A DNA stretch of 46,997 nucleotides from Pseudomonadota bacterium (GCA_018261735.1 JAGTRM010000031.1:1-46997); one strand, 5' to 3'; positions 31,010 through 39,251 are shown, counted from the stretch's first letter. Numbers and translations are program-made. Notes: a model not told the origin generated them from the letters alone.

Positions 31010-31754
31010 TTCGGGGCCTCGTTGCGCAAGTTGCCTTCAAATACGGCAAGCGGTTCATCGACGCTTGATCGCATGCATTGCGCCCGCGGGGTGCGCAATT
31101 GCGCTATCGGGAAAGGATTCTGATCCAGCAGGTGGAAAGCGGGGCTGCAGCACGCGTTGTGCTCAACGGCGCACCCGGATTGGGCTGGCCAACGGGAAGC
31201 GATGGGGCATGCCAGAGACGCTATCCGCGCCGGGGTTTTGCGCGCGAAGCGCTGCGAGTCGTTGACCGAAATTGCCACGCTAATCCTTTCACCAGTTTCG
31301 CCGTGGAATTTCTGATGAATGAGAGAAGCATTTCGCGGCCACTTCCGGAGATAACGTCCGGCAGCTGCTTGGATCAACCATCCCTCACTTGATTCGTGAA
31401 CCGCTTGGCAGCCTTGTTCGCTGCAAACTGCAAGTTCACAAAACCACTCAGTTGAACCACGCCCAGGAAGGTCACGACGTTGATCTCGGCAGCCTCAGGG
31501 TGGGCGCATCGAGTGTGGCTGTCAAATCAACATCTAAAATTTGTTCTAGTCCATTAGCCAAAAGGGAGATAGCAGGTTCACCGTTCGTCTGCCATCCGTT
31601 CAATGCCAAACAAACACAGCTGCATGGATTCCCTATATTTCAAGCGATTCGCACCAACCGCTTCACGGGGAGTGATACCACCGATAGCTCAAACGGTTCG
31701 TTGAGAGGCACTGCCCCGTCGTGCGCAAAACCACACTCACCTGGAGCACTGATC
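31010..31754. other. Spacer between ndvB and crp-like gene B with gene remnant
   Basis: 745 bp without an intact gene. The centre (31404-31530) is a decayed BON-domain fragment, listed separately. The reading frame of copy B is open from 31389, but the N-terminal extension has no counterpart in copy A and runs antisense through the remnant. The ndvB promoter must lie in the left part; no clear box was recognised. Confidence 0.55.
31404..31530 (-). pseudogene. Remnant of a BON-domain gene
   Basis: Read on the minus strand this stretch gives INVVTFLGVVQLSGFVN then AANKA, matching INVETFKGVVQLSGFVDS and AANKA of the intact BON lipoprotein at 38377-38688. Nucleotide similarity continues upstream (DAPTL versus NEPTL), but one base is missing between the two blocks, so the frame is broken. 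The signal peptide and the last segment (EVTRTVKGVMSVK) are absent. Confidence 0.8.
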
Positions 31755-32477
31755 TTGAAAAGCAATGACTCCAATCCAAGAAAGAACTGCTTGCTTTCCG
31801 CACTGCCGGACGCCGAGTGGCAGCGCTGGCAGCCGCAGCTAGAGTTGGTCGACATGCCGCTGGGCCAGGTGCTGTACGAATCGGGCAATACATTGAGGTA
31901 CGTGTATTTTCCGACCACGGCCATCGTTTCCCTGTTGTACGTGCTGGAGGACGGCGCCTCGGCCGAGATCGCCGTTGTCGGCAACGAGGGTATCGTCGGC
32001 ATCTCGCTGTTCATGGGGGGCGAATCCACGCCCAGCCGTGCGGTGGTACAAAGCGCCGGCCGAGGCTTTCGATTGAAAGCGAAGGCCATGAAAGACGAGT
32101 TCGACCGCGCCGGTCCGGTGCTGCACTTGCTGCTGCGCTATACCCAGGCGCTGATCACGCAAATGGCGCAAACGGCCGTATGCAACCGCCATCATTCGCT
32201 GGACCAGCAACTGTGCCGCTGGTTGCTGCTGAGCCTGGATCGCCTGCAGGATAACGAACTTGTGATGACCCAGGAGCTGATTGCCAACATGCTCGGCATG
32301 CGCCGTGAAGGCGTGACCGAAAGCGCACTCAAGTTGCAGGCGGCCGGGCTGATCCGCTATGCGCGCGGCCATATCACGGTACTCGACCGCAAGGGGCTGG
32401 AGGAGAGGACCTGCGAGTGCTATGCCGTGGTCAAGAAGGAATACGACCGGCTGCTTCCTGAAAAGCTGGCGACCTAG
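31755..32477 (+). CDS. Atypical Crp/Fnr regulator, copy B
   Basis: Same length (240 residues) and layout as copy A at 19915, with an identical DNA-contact segment apart from one Val to Met change before RREGVTES. The start is taken as TTG at 31755: it has GGAG eight bases upstream and aligns exactly with the ATG of copy A. No in-frame ATG is available near this point. The longer frame back to 31389 is rejected. Differences cluster in the N-terminal half, so the two may sense different signals or strengths while binding the same DNA. Confidence 0.82.
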   Translation: MKSNDSNPRKNCLLSALPDAEWQRWQPQLELVDMPLGQVLYESGNTLRYVYFPTTAIVSLLYVLEDGASAEIAVVGNEGIVGISLFMGGESTPSRAVVQSAGRGFRLKAKAMKDEFDRAGPVLHLLLRYTQALITQMAQTAVCNRHHSLDQQLCRWLLLSLDRLQDNELVMTQELIANMLGMRREGVTESALKLQAAGLIRYARGHITVLDRKGLEERTCECYAVVKKEYDRLLPEKLAT

Positions 32478-32605
32478 TCTGGAGGGCAAATTTTCCCGGC
32501 CCAAGCGGGCTTGATCACCTGCACTTCACACCATGCCCTTGCGCACGCCATGCGGGTGCATCAAAGGCCCCCCCAGCGCTAGAATGCGCGCTTTATTCGC
32601 CGCTA

Positions 32606-32621
32606 TGTGCGCTGGAAGACA
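32606..32621 (+). promoter_or_regulatory. Weak copy of the CRP-geometry palindrome before crp-like gene C
   Basis: TGTGCGCTGGAAGACA keeps the TGTG-N8-xACA spacing and 12 of 16 positions of the island consensus. It also keeps the preceding CTA seen at other sites. It ends 115 bp before the start of the third Crp/Fnr gene and may indicate regulation of that regulator. Confidence 0.4.
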
Positions 32622-32736
32622 GTCAACTCGCGCTCTTTCGCGCAAACTGATCTCTCTGATTGCATCGATTCGAACCGATGTGACCTTCGGCTTGCCCCCT
32701 ACTACCCGGGAGCCAGCAGTACACCGGAGAGTCCGC

Positions 32737-33429
32737 TTGCACACCGTTGAAAACCATCTGATCGAGCTGCTTCCGCACCAGGATCGTCTGAACCTGCTGG
32801 CCATTTGTGAACAGGTTCAACTGGTACGCGCGGAAGTATTGAGCGAGCCTGGCAAGCCGACAGCCCATATTTACTTCCCAACCAAAGGTTTCGTTTCACT
32901 GGTGGCGCTGGTCGACGGCCGCCCGGGAATGGAAGTCGGCATGGTGGGCTCGGAAGGCATGCTGGGCGCGCAATTGGCCCTGGGCGTGGCGACTGCACCA
33001 CTGCATGCCGTGGTACAAGGTGCCGGCGCGGCATGGCGCGTCGACCCGCAGGCATTTCGCAACGAACTGGCGTGCAGCACGGCACTGCAACACGGCATGA
33101 ACCGCTATATTTATGTGCTGATGTCTCAGCTGGCAGCATCGGCTGCGTGCCTGCATTTTCACCTGATCGGCCCGCGCCTGGCATCCTGGCTACTGATGAG
33201 CCAGGACCGTGCCCACTCCGACCATTTCCATGTCACCCACGAATTCCTGGCCTACATGCTTGGCGTGCGTCGCGTCGGCATCACCACGGCTGCCGGAGCA
33301 CTGCAACGCAGCGGACTGATCGAATACCACCGCGGCGAACTCACGGTGCTCGATCGTAGCGGGCTGGAGGCTGCGGCATGCAGCTGCTATGCCGCCGACC
33401 GGCGGGTCTATGCCGAACAGATGCATTGA
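32737..33429 (+). CDS. Atypical Crp/Fnr regulator, paralogue C
   Basis: A 230-residue relative of copies A and B with the same plan: HIYFPTKGFVSLVAL and MVGSEGMLGAQLALG in the barrel, and EFLAYMLGVRRVGITTAAG in the helix-turn-helix, then ITVLDR-like LTVLDRSGLE. The recognition helix has Val where A and B have the Glu next to Arg, so specificity could differ. The start is taken as TTG at 32737 with GGAGA six bases upstream; the frame is open to 32533 but the extra residues do not look like this family. No cAMP cassette and no Fnr cysteine cluster are seen. Confidence 0.78.
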   Translation: MHTVENHLIELLPHQDRLNLLAICEQVQLVRAEVLSEPGKPTAHIYFPTKGFVSLVALVDGRPGMEVGMVGSEGMLGAQLALGVATAPLHAVVQGAGAAWRVDPQAFRNELACSTALQHGMNRYIYVLMSQLAASAACLHFHLIGPRLASWLLMSQDRAHSDHFHVTHEFLAYMLGVRRVGITTAAGALQRSGLIEYHRGELTVLDRSGLEAAACSCYAADRRVYAEQMH

Positions 33430-33472
33430 CCCGATGCAGGCGATACTCCAAACAAGCGTCGACAGCGGGCGT

Positions 33473-34618
33473 CTAGAACTGAAACAGCGTCAACCCGGCG
33501 CCGATACTCGTCTGGCGGTGGTTATAGTCGAGCAATGTCTCGCCATAGCCGGTAAAAACTTGCAGATACCAGCGCAACCCGGCCGGCTTGGCACTATCGA
33601 CCGGATGAGTCAAATCCAGCTGGAGCGATCCACGGCGCATGGACTTCATATTGTGCCGCCAGGTCAGCGATGCCGTTGATCGGCCGGGCAACCAGGAGGC
33701 CATGATTTCCGTATTGCCGATATAGCGGGTCAGGTCCGGGTTGTTGTCACTGCTGGCGGATTCTTTCAGGCGGTGATTGGCACGCACCTGCAAACCGAAT
33801 TCGCCGCGCTCGAAAGCCGTTCCAACGTAGACCCGGTTCCAGCTGCGCGACAGCGGATCGCTTTGCCCATTGGATTGGTGGGCCAACCCGAGCTGCACCA
33901 TGCGCCAGTGCCAGCCTCCCGGCAGCGTACCCAGCTGCTGCGGAACCGGAACCACGTAGATGGCTTCGGGCTGGTAGTCGGTGCTGCGAAACGGCGAGGA
34001 ATCCTGTTCATTCCATACCTGCCACAGAGACTGCTGCGTGTAGGCGAACCACAGGTCGGCATCCGGCAACAAAACATCCTCGGCAACTTTGGCGCGCAGG
34101 GAGACCTGCAATTTGGCCTCGATCCGCCGGTAGTTGGTTTTGCGTGTACTCGCAGGCTGCGTCGGGCTGCTCGGCACCCGGTTGATGCTGGAAGTGTAGT
34201 GCAGCGGCAGCACAAAGTTCGGCAGATAGGTACGCACGACAAACGTACCGCGCTTGTCGGACGGGGTGAGCTCCCAGAACTTGGTCATTGCCGTTGGCGC
34301 CGTTTGCGGCTCGTCGATCTGTTTGGCCGCGGCAACACTTGAGGCCGCCAGCGCTGGTGGTATGGCGGGCGCAATCGGCGCGGTGGGCAAACCGCCAGCG
34401 GAGGCTTCGCGATCCCCACGAAACAGGCGGTCGTAGCAAGCGAGCCGGTGGGCATTGTCGGCCTCCTGCGTGCATTCGGCCACGGTTTGCGCGCCGACGC
34501 AGGGTGTTGCCAGTACAACCATCGCGGCAAGCATGCGGGGGGGCAAAAGCGAGAGCGCATCGGTGCGCTGCTTGGGCAATGTGGGTTTCGATTTTCCGGA
34601 AAGCAAGGTATTGATCAT
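33473..34618 (-). CDS. pldA: Outer-membrane phospholipase A1 (OMPLA)
   Basis: Beta-barrel phospholipase of the outer membrane. The 381-residue precursor has an export signal (MLAAMVVLATPCVGAQ), an Ala/Pro-rich linker to about residue 120, and the barrel. The catalytic segment AHQSNGQSDPLSRSWNRVY near residue 245 holds the His, Ser and Asn of OMPLA. The chain ends in Phe (LTLFQF), as outer-membrane barrels do. ATG at 34616-34618 with AGGGA upstream is preferred to the frame extension to 34657. The N-terminal CTQEADNAHRLACYDRLF block is often seen in this group. It is convergent with crp-like gene C. Confidence 0.9.
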   Translation of the reverse strand: MINTLLSGKSKPTLPKQRTDALSLLPPRMLAAMVVLATPCVGAQTVAECTQEADNAHRLACYDRLFRGDREASAGGLPTAPIAPAIPPALAASSVAAAKQIDEPQTAPTAMTKFWELTPSDKRGTFVVRTYLPNFVLPLHYTSSINRVPSSPTQPASTRKTNYRRIEAKLQVSLRAKVAEDVLLPDADLWFAYTQQSLWQVWNEQDSSPFRSTDYQPEAIYVVPVPQQLGTLPGGWHWRMVQLGLAHQSNGQSDPLSRSWNRVYVGTAFERGEFGLQVRANHRLKESASSDNNPDLTRYIGNTEIMASWLPGRSTASLTWRHNMKSMRRGSLQLDLTHPVDSAKPAGLRWYLQVFTGYGETLLDYNHRQTSIGAGLTLFQF

Positions 34619-34786
34619 TGATTTTCCCTTGTGGAGGACTTTGCAAAAACAATTCATGGCAACGGCCCTGCCCTATCAATGGTAGACATCCCTGCTTCAG
34701 TTGTTTACTGAAGTTGTGTACAGCCAGTGCCGTATTGCCGAGGTGCGCAACTGGCACGGCGGTGCAAAAATCAATGTTTGCACAAC

Positions 34787-34812
34787 ATAAAGGCTCCCAG
34801 GGGAGCCTTTAT
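34787..34812 (-). terminator. Hairpin terminator downstream of the 34828 gene
   Basis: AAAGGCTCCC and its exact complement meet across two bases (34789-34810). The stem lies 18 bp after the stop of the minus-strand secreted-protein gene and ends in TTTA on either strand. Confidence 0.8.
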
Positions 34813-34827
34813 TGCCAGTCTTGCTAG

Positions 34828-35799
34828 TTATTTTCTGCGGTCCTGCCGGTCCTGTTCTTCCTCTTCGAGGGTCTTGCGATTCTTTGCCTGGCCTGGCCGC
34901 TTCTCTTGACCTTGACCTTGCCTTACCTCTTGCGGCACGCCTTTACCTTGTGGCCCGGCTTCCTGGCGGCGCGATTCGGGGGCCTGCTGCCGGGGCTGAA
35001 CTTCCCTTTGCCGGGGCGGCGATTGTTGAGGCTGATCTTCACGTTGCCGGGAAGGCGGTTGCTGGACGGGCGGCGCCGACTGCCCCGGCTCCTGCTGTTG
35101 CGCCCGCGGGCTGGCTGGCGCTCGCTGCTGGGCGGGTTGTGGCGGGTTGTCGCGCGGGGTTGCCCCCCTGTTTCTCTCTTGCGGTGTATTCTGCATCTCG
35201 CGTGGCGCGGGCGCACTTCTCTCGCGCAGCTGGCGCACCAGCGGGTCGCGTACCTGGTAACGGTAATGCTGGTTTTCCAGCGTACGCTGCTGTTCTACAC
35301 GGGGGTAGCGATCACCGGAATAGTTACGCTGATAGAGCGGCAGCGGCGGGCGCGCGGGAACAGCATTGCGGTTCCACCGGTCCCAACCACTACGGCGCTG
35401 GGCCCAATCATTGCCCCAGTGTTCATCCCAGCGTGGCGGCGCATCCCTTTGCCAGCCGCGGAAGTAATCAGGCGCGCTGCGGTAATAGCGCACGGGGATT
35501 CGCAGGACGTATACCGGCACAAACTCCGGTTCCACCATCCCCCAAGGCCCGTTGTACCAGGAGCTGACATACCAGCTATCCGACTGGAAGACCCAGTACA
35601 TGCCATCGTAGAAAAAATAATTCGAATTGAGTCGCGGCGCATAGTAGACCGGATAGCCCGGTACCGGCACCAGATGCGGGTACAGCGGCAGGTTGATCCC
35701 GATACTCACGCTGGGCAGACTGATCCCGATGCTCACCTGCGCCGAAGCCGGTGCCAGCGGCCCCAACAGCATCGCCAGTAAAACAAGTTTGTTACGCAT
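34828..35799 (-). CDS. Secreted protein with Gln/Pro/Arg-rich C-terminal half
   Basis: Function unknown. The 323-residue precursor has a signal peptide (MRNKLVLLAMLLG then ASAQ). Next comes VSIGISLPSVSIGINLPLY, and an aromatic region (YFFYDGMYWVFQSDSWY, SSWYNGPWG) like a common family of uncharacterised proteobacterial exported proteins. From about residue 165 it is low-complexity and rich in Arg, Gln and Pro, ending in a highly charged tail. ATG 35799 with GGGAGG seven bases upstream fixes the start; the frame to 36072 is an artefact. A palindromic operator candidate lies 103 bp upstream. Confidence 0.8.
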   Translation of the reverse strand: MRNKLVLLAMLLGPLAPASAQVSIGISLPSVSIGINLPLYPHLVPVPGYPVYYAPRLNSNYFFYDGMYWVFQSDSWYVSSWYNGPWGMVEPEFVPVYVLRIPVRYYRSAPDYFRGWQRDAPPRWDEHWGNDWAQRRSGWDRWNRNAVPARPPLPLYQRNYSGDRYPRVEQQRTLENQHYRYQVRDPLVRQLRERSAPAPREMQNTPQERNRGATPRDNPPQPAQQRAPASPRAQQQEPGQSAPPVQQPPSRQREDQPQQSPPRQREVQPRQQAPESRRQEAGPQGKGVPQEVRQGQGQEKRPGQAKNRKTLEEEEQDRQDRRK

Positions 35800-35902
35800 T
35801 GCAGATCCTCCCGTTTGATAAAAACAGATGTCGAATCCCTTGGCTTTAAGGCAACGATTCGACCTATCGTTTTTAAGGATGCGCGTTGTAACAGCGTGTG
35901 TC

Positions 35903-35918
35903 TGTGCGCTAGCGAACG
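35903..35918 (-). promoter_or_regulatory. CRP-geometry palindrome, site 1
   Basis: On the minus strand CGTTCGCTAGCGCACA, followed by GAC: 14 of 16 match TGTGCGCTAGCGCACA. It is 103 bp upstream of the gene starting at 35799. Confidence 0.6.
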
Positions 35919-36002
35919 TATGCCCTTCCGCAGCGGTTTGGTTTTCTCTCCCGGTTTCAGATTGTGCGGGCCGAAAGCTGCACGGTGAAATTCTTGCCCT
36001 TG

Positions 36003-36018
36003 TGTTCGCCAGCGCACT
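36003..36018 (+). promoter_or_regulatory. CRP-geometry palindrome, site 2
   Basis: TGTTCGCCAGCGCACT matches 13 of 16 consensus positions, in plus orientation. It is 108 bp upstream of the collagen-like lipoprotein gene at 36127. Confidence 0.6.
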
Positions 36019-36126
36019 GAACTGTCCATGCACTGGGCATACGCTGTTCAAATGCCGGATGCGGCATCCCAAGTCGTTTTGGTCATCCTGGTTTCCCTCT
36101 TTCCAACTTTATTTAAAGGATTTCCC

Positions 36127-36411
36127 ATGAACATGAACCGCTCAATTCTGATCTTGGCGCTGCTGGCTGCGCTGGGCTTGACCGCATGTGACAAACCTAC
36201 CGTGGTTAATGTACCTGCCACACCTGCCGCAGTCCCCGGCCCGGCAGGCCCCTCCGGCCCGCAAGGTGCAAGCGGCACAGAAGGCAGCCAGGGTGCAACC
36301 GGTGCTCAAGGTACCCAAGGGTACGAGGGCAGCAAGGGCGAGACCGGCAAATCTGGCGATGGCACCACGGTGATCGTGGTACCGCCCGCAGCATCTGCGC
36401 CGGCCAATTGA
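36127..36411 (+). CDS. Collagen-like lipoprotein, short
   Basis: A 94-residue lipoprotein with a signal peptide and lipobox LGLTAC, a short spacer, then 13 uninterrupted Gly-X-Y triplets (GPAGPSGPQGASGTEG and onward). It ends GDGTTVIVVPPAAS. The triplets predict a trimeric collagen-like rod anchored to a membrane. The GDGT-V-I ending is shared with the second collagen-like protein at 41397, so the two are paralogues. ATG 36127 has AAGGA upstream. The DUF3309 peptide gene follows 28 bp downstream and is likely cotranscribed. Confidence 0.82.
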   Translation: MNMNRSILILALLAALGLTACDKPTVVNVPATPAAVPGPAGPSGPQGASGTEGSQGATGAQGTQGYEGSKGETGKSGDGTTVIVVPPAASAPAN

Positions 36412-36439
36412 TTTCACCATAACTTTTTGGGAGTTCATC

Positions 36440-36598
36440 ATGAGTCTAGGAACCATACTATTGATCGTTCTGGTCCTGCTGCTGATCGGCGCCATCCCTT
36501 CCTGGCCGCACAGCCGCAACTGGGGTTACTACCCTAGCGGTGGTCTGGGCTTGGTACTGCTCATTGTCATAGTGCTGTTGTTGATGGGTCGCCTGTAA
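36440..36598 (+). CDS. DUF3309-type small membrane peptide
   Basis: A 52-residue peptide beginning MSLGTILLIVLVLLLIGAIP, with a central WPHSRNWGYYPSGG loop and a second hydrophobic helix ending LLLMGRL. Two short helices with a Trp/Tyr loop match the DUF3309 family, found widely in proteobacteria and of unknown function. GGGAG lies seven bases before the ATG. Confidence 0.82.
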   Translation: MSLGTILLIVLVLLLIGAIPSWPHSRNWGYYPSGGLGLVLLIVIVLLLMGRL

Positions 36599-36667
36599 GA
36601 CATCAGCCCGCAGGTAAACTGTCAGATACCAACACGGGCTGAGTGGCCAGGGTTGGTACCCATTCAT

Positions 36668-36701
36668 ACAAGGCCCGAACGCGAAAGCGTCCGGGCCTTG
36701 T
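36668..36701. terminator. Hairpin between DUF3309 and VIT genes
   Basis: ACAAGGCCCG pairs exactly with CGGGCCTTGT, with an inner CGC-GAAA-GCG stem-loop. It sits between two convergent genes; there is no T-run on either side, so it is a probable but not classical terminator. Confidence 0.5.
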
Positions 36702-36751
36702 CAATGGCGGGCGGAAGCAGATTTCAACCGTTTTCCTGTTCACTTCCCGAT

Positions 36752-37453
36752 TCAACCGCCAGCGCCGAACAGCGCGCCTACCCCCGCGGTGATCGCCAGC
36801 GCCAGCGCGCCCCAAAAAGTAACCCGCCATGCGCCCACCAGAACACCGGCTCCGCCCGCCTTCGCCGCAACGCCGCCCAACAAGGCGAGGAAGGCGAGCG
36901 ATGTGGCCGACACCCAGGGAATCAGATCGCGTTCAGGCGCCAGGGCCGTTACGGCCAGCGGCAGCACGGCACCGAGCGCGAAACTGGCGGCCGATGCCAG
37001 CGCAGCCTGAATCGGCCGCGCGCTGAGCGTTTCCGAGATACCCAGCTCGTCGCGCGCATGGGCACCGAGCGCATCGTGCAGCATCAGTTGCTCGGCCACC
37101 TGGTGCGCCAGATCGGGAGAGAGCCCCCGGCCCACATAGATGGCCATCAGCTCGCGCTGTTCTGCGGCGGGATCCTTCTCCAGCTCGGCGCGCTCGCGCG
37201 ACAGATCGGCGTTCTCGGTATCCGCCTGCGAATACACCGAGACATACTCCCCCGCGGCCATCGACATGGCCCCGGCCACCAGCCCGGCAACGCCGGTCAA
37301 CAGGATATTGCCGTGGCTGACACTGGCCGCGGCAACGCCGACCACAAGGCTGGCGGTCGATACGATGCCGTCGTTGGCACCCAGCACGGCGGCGCGCAAC
37401 CAGCCGATACGCTCGGTGCGGTGTCGTTCGGTATGGCGATGGAAATAGGTCAT
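36752..37453 (-). CDS. VIT1/CCC1-family divalent metal transporter
   Basis: A 233-residue inner-membrane protein of the vacuolar iron transporter family. It has the N-terminal signature LRAAVLGANDGIVSTASLVVGV, the AGAMSMAAGEYVSV motif with conserved Gly, Met and Glu, a cytosolic helical stretch (about 85-145, rich in Glu and Arg) and three further hydrophobic segments. In eukaryotic relatives this fold moves Fe2+ or Mn2+ by proton exchange; the bacterial substrate is inferred. Start ATG 37453. No palindromic site was found upstream. Confidence 0.88.
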   Translation of the reverse strand: MTYFHRHTERHRTERIGWLRAAVLGANDGIVSTASLVVGVAAASVSHGNILLTGVAGLVAGAMSMAAGEYVSVYSQADTENADLSRERAELEKDPAAEQRELMAIYVGRGLSPDLAHQVAEQLMLHDALGAHARDELGISETLSARPIQAALASAASFALGAVLPLAVTALAPERDLIPWVSATSLAFLALLGGVAAKAGGAGVLVGAWRVTFWGALALAITAGVGALFGAGG

Positions 37454-37562
37454 GGCGTGGTATCCGTATACGGGTCAAAAAACAAGGAGGCCGTCCGCTA
37501 GGCCGTAGACATGCCCTTTGGTCTGGATAGGTCCGGGGTCGAGGGACATGGCGACAGGTCGA

Positions 37563-38129
37563 TTACGCGGCGGATTGCGCACCGCTGCGCGCCTCCAGCA
37601 ACTGGGTCAACAGCTGGATCTGTTCATGCTGCAGTGCCACCAGATCGGCCCATTGCTGTTCGCGCAAGATGTCGATCTTCTGATGCAGTGCCAAGATTTC
37701 CAGTTCGGATTTCAAATTGACTTCGTAATCATGCTCGGCGGCAGCGCGGTCTTTAGCGGCATGACGGTTCTGCGACATCATGATGACGGGGGCCTGCAAG
37801 GCCGCCAGCATGGACAAAATGAGATTGAGAAAAACGTAAGGGTATGGATCAAAAGGTTTGCCGAGCTGCGTCAAAATCAGCGTATTCAGCACAATCCAGG
37901 CAAGCAGCACGGACAAGAAAATAAGGATGAACGTCCAGGAACCGCCAAAGATCGCAATACGGTCGGCAAGACGCTGCCCGACCGACAGACTCTCTTCGAA
38001 CTCCTGGGAAGTATTGCGGCTGATATGCAGGCGTTTCGTCAGGCGATCAACAACGCGCTGTTCGCTTTCACCGGCCTCGCCACAGGTGCGCAGGAATTTC
38101 GCCGTCAGTTCTTCAATCGGATCGCTCAT
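37563..38129 (-). CDS. DUF1003 membrane protein
   Basis: A 188-residue protein of the DUF1003 family, function unknown. It has a cytosolic N-terminus (SVGQRLADRIAIFGGSWTF), two adjacent membrane helices (FILIFLSVLLAWIVLNTLIL and the VFLNLILSMLAALQAPVIMM region), the conserved SQNRHAAKDR after the second helix, and a C-terminal coiled-coil-like helix ending in Gln/Leu repeats. ATG 38129 follows AAGGAG at about 11 bases; GTG at 38150 is a less likely start. It lies 109 bp upstream of the VIT gene on the same strand. Confidence 0.88.
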   Translation of the reverse strand: MSDPIEELTAKFLRTCGEAGESEQRVVDRLTKRLHISRNTSQEFEESLSVGQRLADRIAIFGGSWTFILIFLSVLLAWIVLNTLILTQLGKPFDPYPYVFLNLILSMLAALQAPVIMMSQNRHAAKDRAAAEHDYEVNLKSELEILALHQKIDILREQQWADLVALQHEQIQLLTQLLEARSGAQSAA

Positions 38130-38321
38130 GACAGAATGGGCTCCTTCCACGCAAAACCAGCCCGAACGGGGCCGGCATGCCGCAACGCATCACCGTATCT
38201 ACCCAGCCTAGCGGGTAACAGAAGGGCATGCAAAAAAGGATTGCCATCCCGTGCCAGGAATCCGGCTGTGCGGCGACCCCTCACCAGATGCCAAGTTGCG
38301 TGGGAAATGGCAGACAAACAT

Positions 38322-38358
38322 GCGGCCGCTGGCGGACAGGACATCCGGCAGCGGCCGC
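38322..38358 (-). terminator. GC-rich hairpin downstream of the BON gene
   Basis: GCGGCCGCTG pairs exactly with CAGCGGCCGC, and the stem can extend inward (GCGGA with TCCGG). It starts 18 bp after the BON stop on the minus strand. No strong T-run. Confidence 0.5.
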
Positions 38359-38376
38359 GCTTGCAATGACTTCAGC

Positions 38377-38688
38377 TTAGCGGACAACCAGGCTGTTTTT
38401 GACCGACATCACGCCCTTGACTGTACGCGTCACCTCGACAGCCTTGTTCGCTGCGGCCTGTGAATCCACAAAGCCACTCAGTTGAACAACGCCCTTGAAG
38501 GTTTCGACATTGATCTGCAGTACCTTCAGTGTGGGCTCATTGAATATGGCGGCCTTGACCTTGGTGGTGATGACGCTGTCGTCAATATACTCGCCGGTCC
38601 CTTCCTGCTTCGGGGTAGAGGAACAGCCCACGACAGACACCAGTGCAACAGCCAGACATGCTGCGGAAACATATTTGTTGATTTTCAT
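38377..38688 (-). CDS. BON-domain lipoprotein
   Basis: A 103-residue lipoprotein with the lipobox SVVGC and a single BON domain (about residues 35-103). Key segments are DDSVITTKVKAAIF, LQINVETFKGVVQLSGFVDS, AANKAVEVTRTVKGVMSVKN. BON proteins such as OsmY are periplasmic, bind membranes, and respond to osmotic or envelope stress. ATG 38688 has GGAG eight bases upstream; the frame to 38796 is not translated. A decayed second copy lies at 31404-31530, and a palindromic operator candidate lies 326 bp upstream. Confidence 0.9.
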   Translation of the reverse strand: MKINKYVSAACLAVALVSVVGCSSTPKQEGTGEYIDDSVITTKVKAAIFNEPTLKVLQINVETFKGVVQLSGFVDSQAAANKAVEVTRTVKGVMSVKNSLVVR

Positions 38689-39014
38689 GATTGATTCTCC
38701 AGATGTAAGTAAAACAAGGCTTCTTGCTGCCAGCCTTCTATCGATAAACCGCCAAGCTGAAACCGGTCCATCGGTTGCTGCCGATGGAAGTGGCAAGTGG
38801 GTCGCAAAGCAGCCGGTTTCAGCCCATCCCGCTTCGTGAAAATGTTGTGCATTCGTATGCAGATTCAGCCCCAGTCCAGACTCGCGCTCTACGGTGGGAA
38901 ACTATGTCTTCGGACATGACGTTTCAAATACCGTACGGTGGGACTCAGCGTGTTTTTCTCAACCCCATGCACTGAAACCCTAAAAACAGCTTAACCACAA
39001 ACAAACAGGGGGTC

Positions 39015-39030
39015 GGTACGGTAGCGCACA
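39015..39030 (-). promoter_or_regulatory. CRP-geometry palindrome, site 3
   Basis: On the minus strand TGTGCGCTACCGTACC, preceded by CTA and followed by GAC: 13 of 16 match. It is upstream of the BON gene, though 326 bp away. Confidence 0.55.
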
Positions 39031-39231
39031 TAGCGCAGAGGGGCCTGCATGGACTGGCGCGGGTTGGGTTAACTCAGGTTTGCGGCACGCGATTCCCGGT
39101 AACCCGCCATCGGGCAAAGTTCCGGGCTTGCATGGGGTGACTGAACAAATGGCCTTGCCCGTCTTTGGCGCATAGCCTTTTGATTGCTTTTAAGAAATTC
39201 AACATGGCGCCTTCTGCGGCAACCTTGCCGC

Positions 39232-39251
39232 TGTGCGCCTCACGGCGCACA
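39232..39251 (-). terminator. Hairpin downstream of the CsbD-like gene
   Basis: TGTGCGCC, loop TCAC, GGCGCACA: a perfect 8-bp stem 11 bp after the stop. No T-run, so function as a terminator is uncertain. Confidence 0.45.

Larger units (their letters stand above)
35800..36126. other. Divergent regulatory region with two palindromic sites
   Basis: 327 bp between the secreted-protein gene and the collagen-like lipoprotein gene. It carries one palindromic site for each direction (35903-35918 and 36003-36018), each about 105 bp from its own gene and 84 bp apart. Confidence 0.6.

Noticed and set aside
31389..31754. N-terminal extension of crp-like copy B
   Set aside because: It runs antisense through the BON remnant, has no counterpart in copy A, and a good ribosome-binding site precedes TTG at 31755.
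35800..36072. N-terminal extension of the Gln/Pro/Arg-rich secreted protein
   Set aside because: It would bury the signal peptide; GGGAGG before ATG 35799 gives a normal exported precursor.
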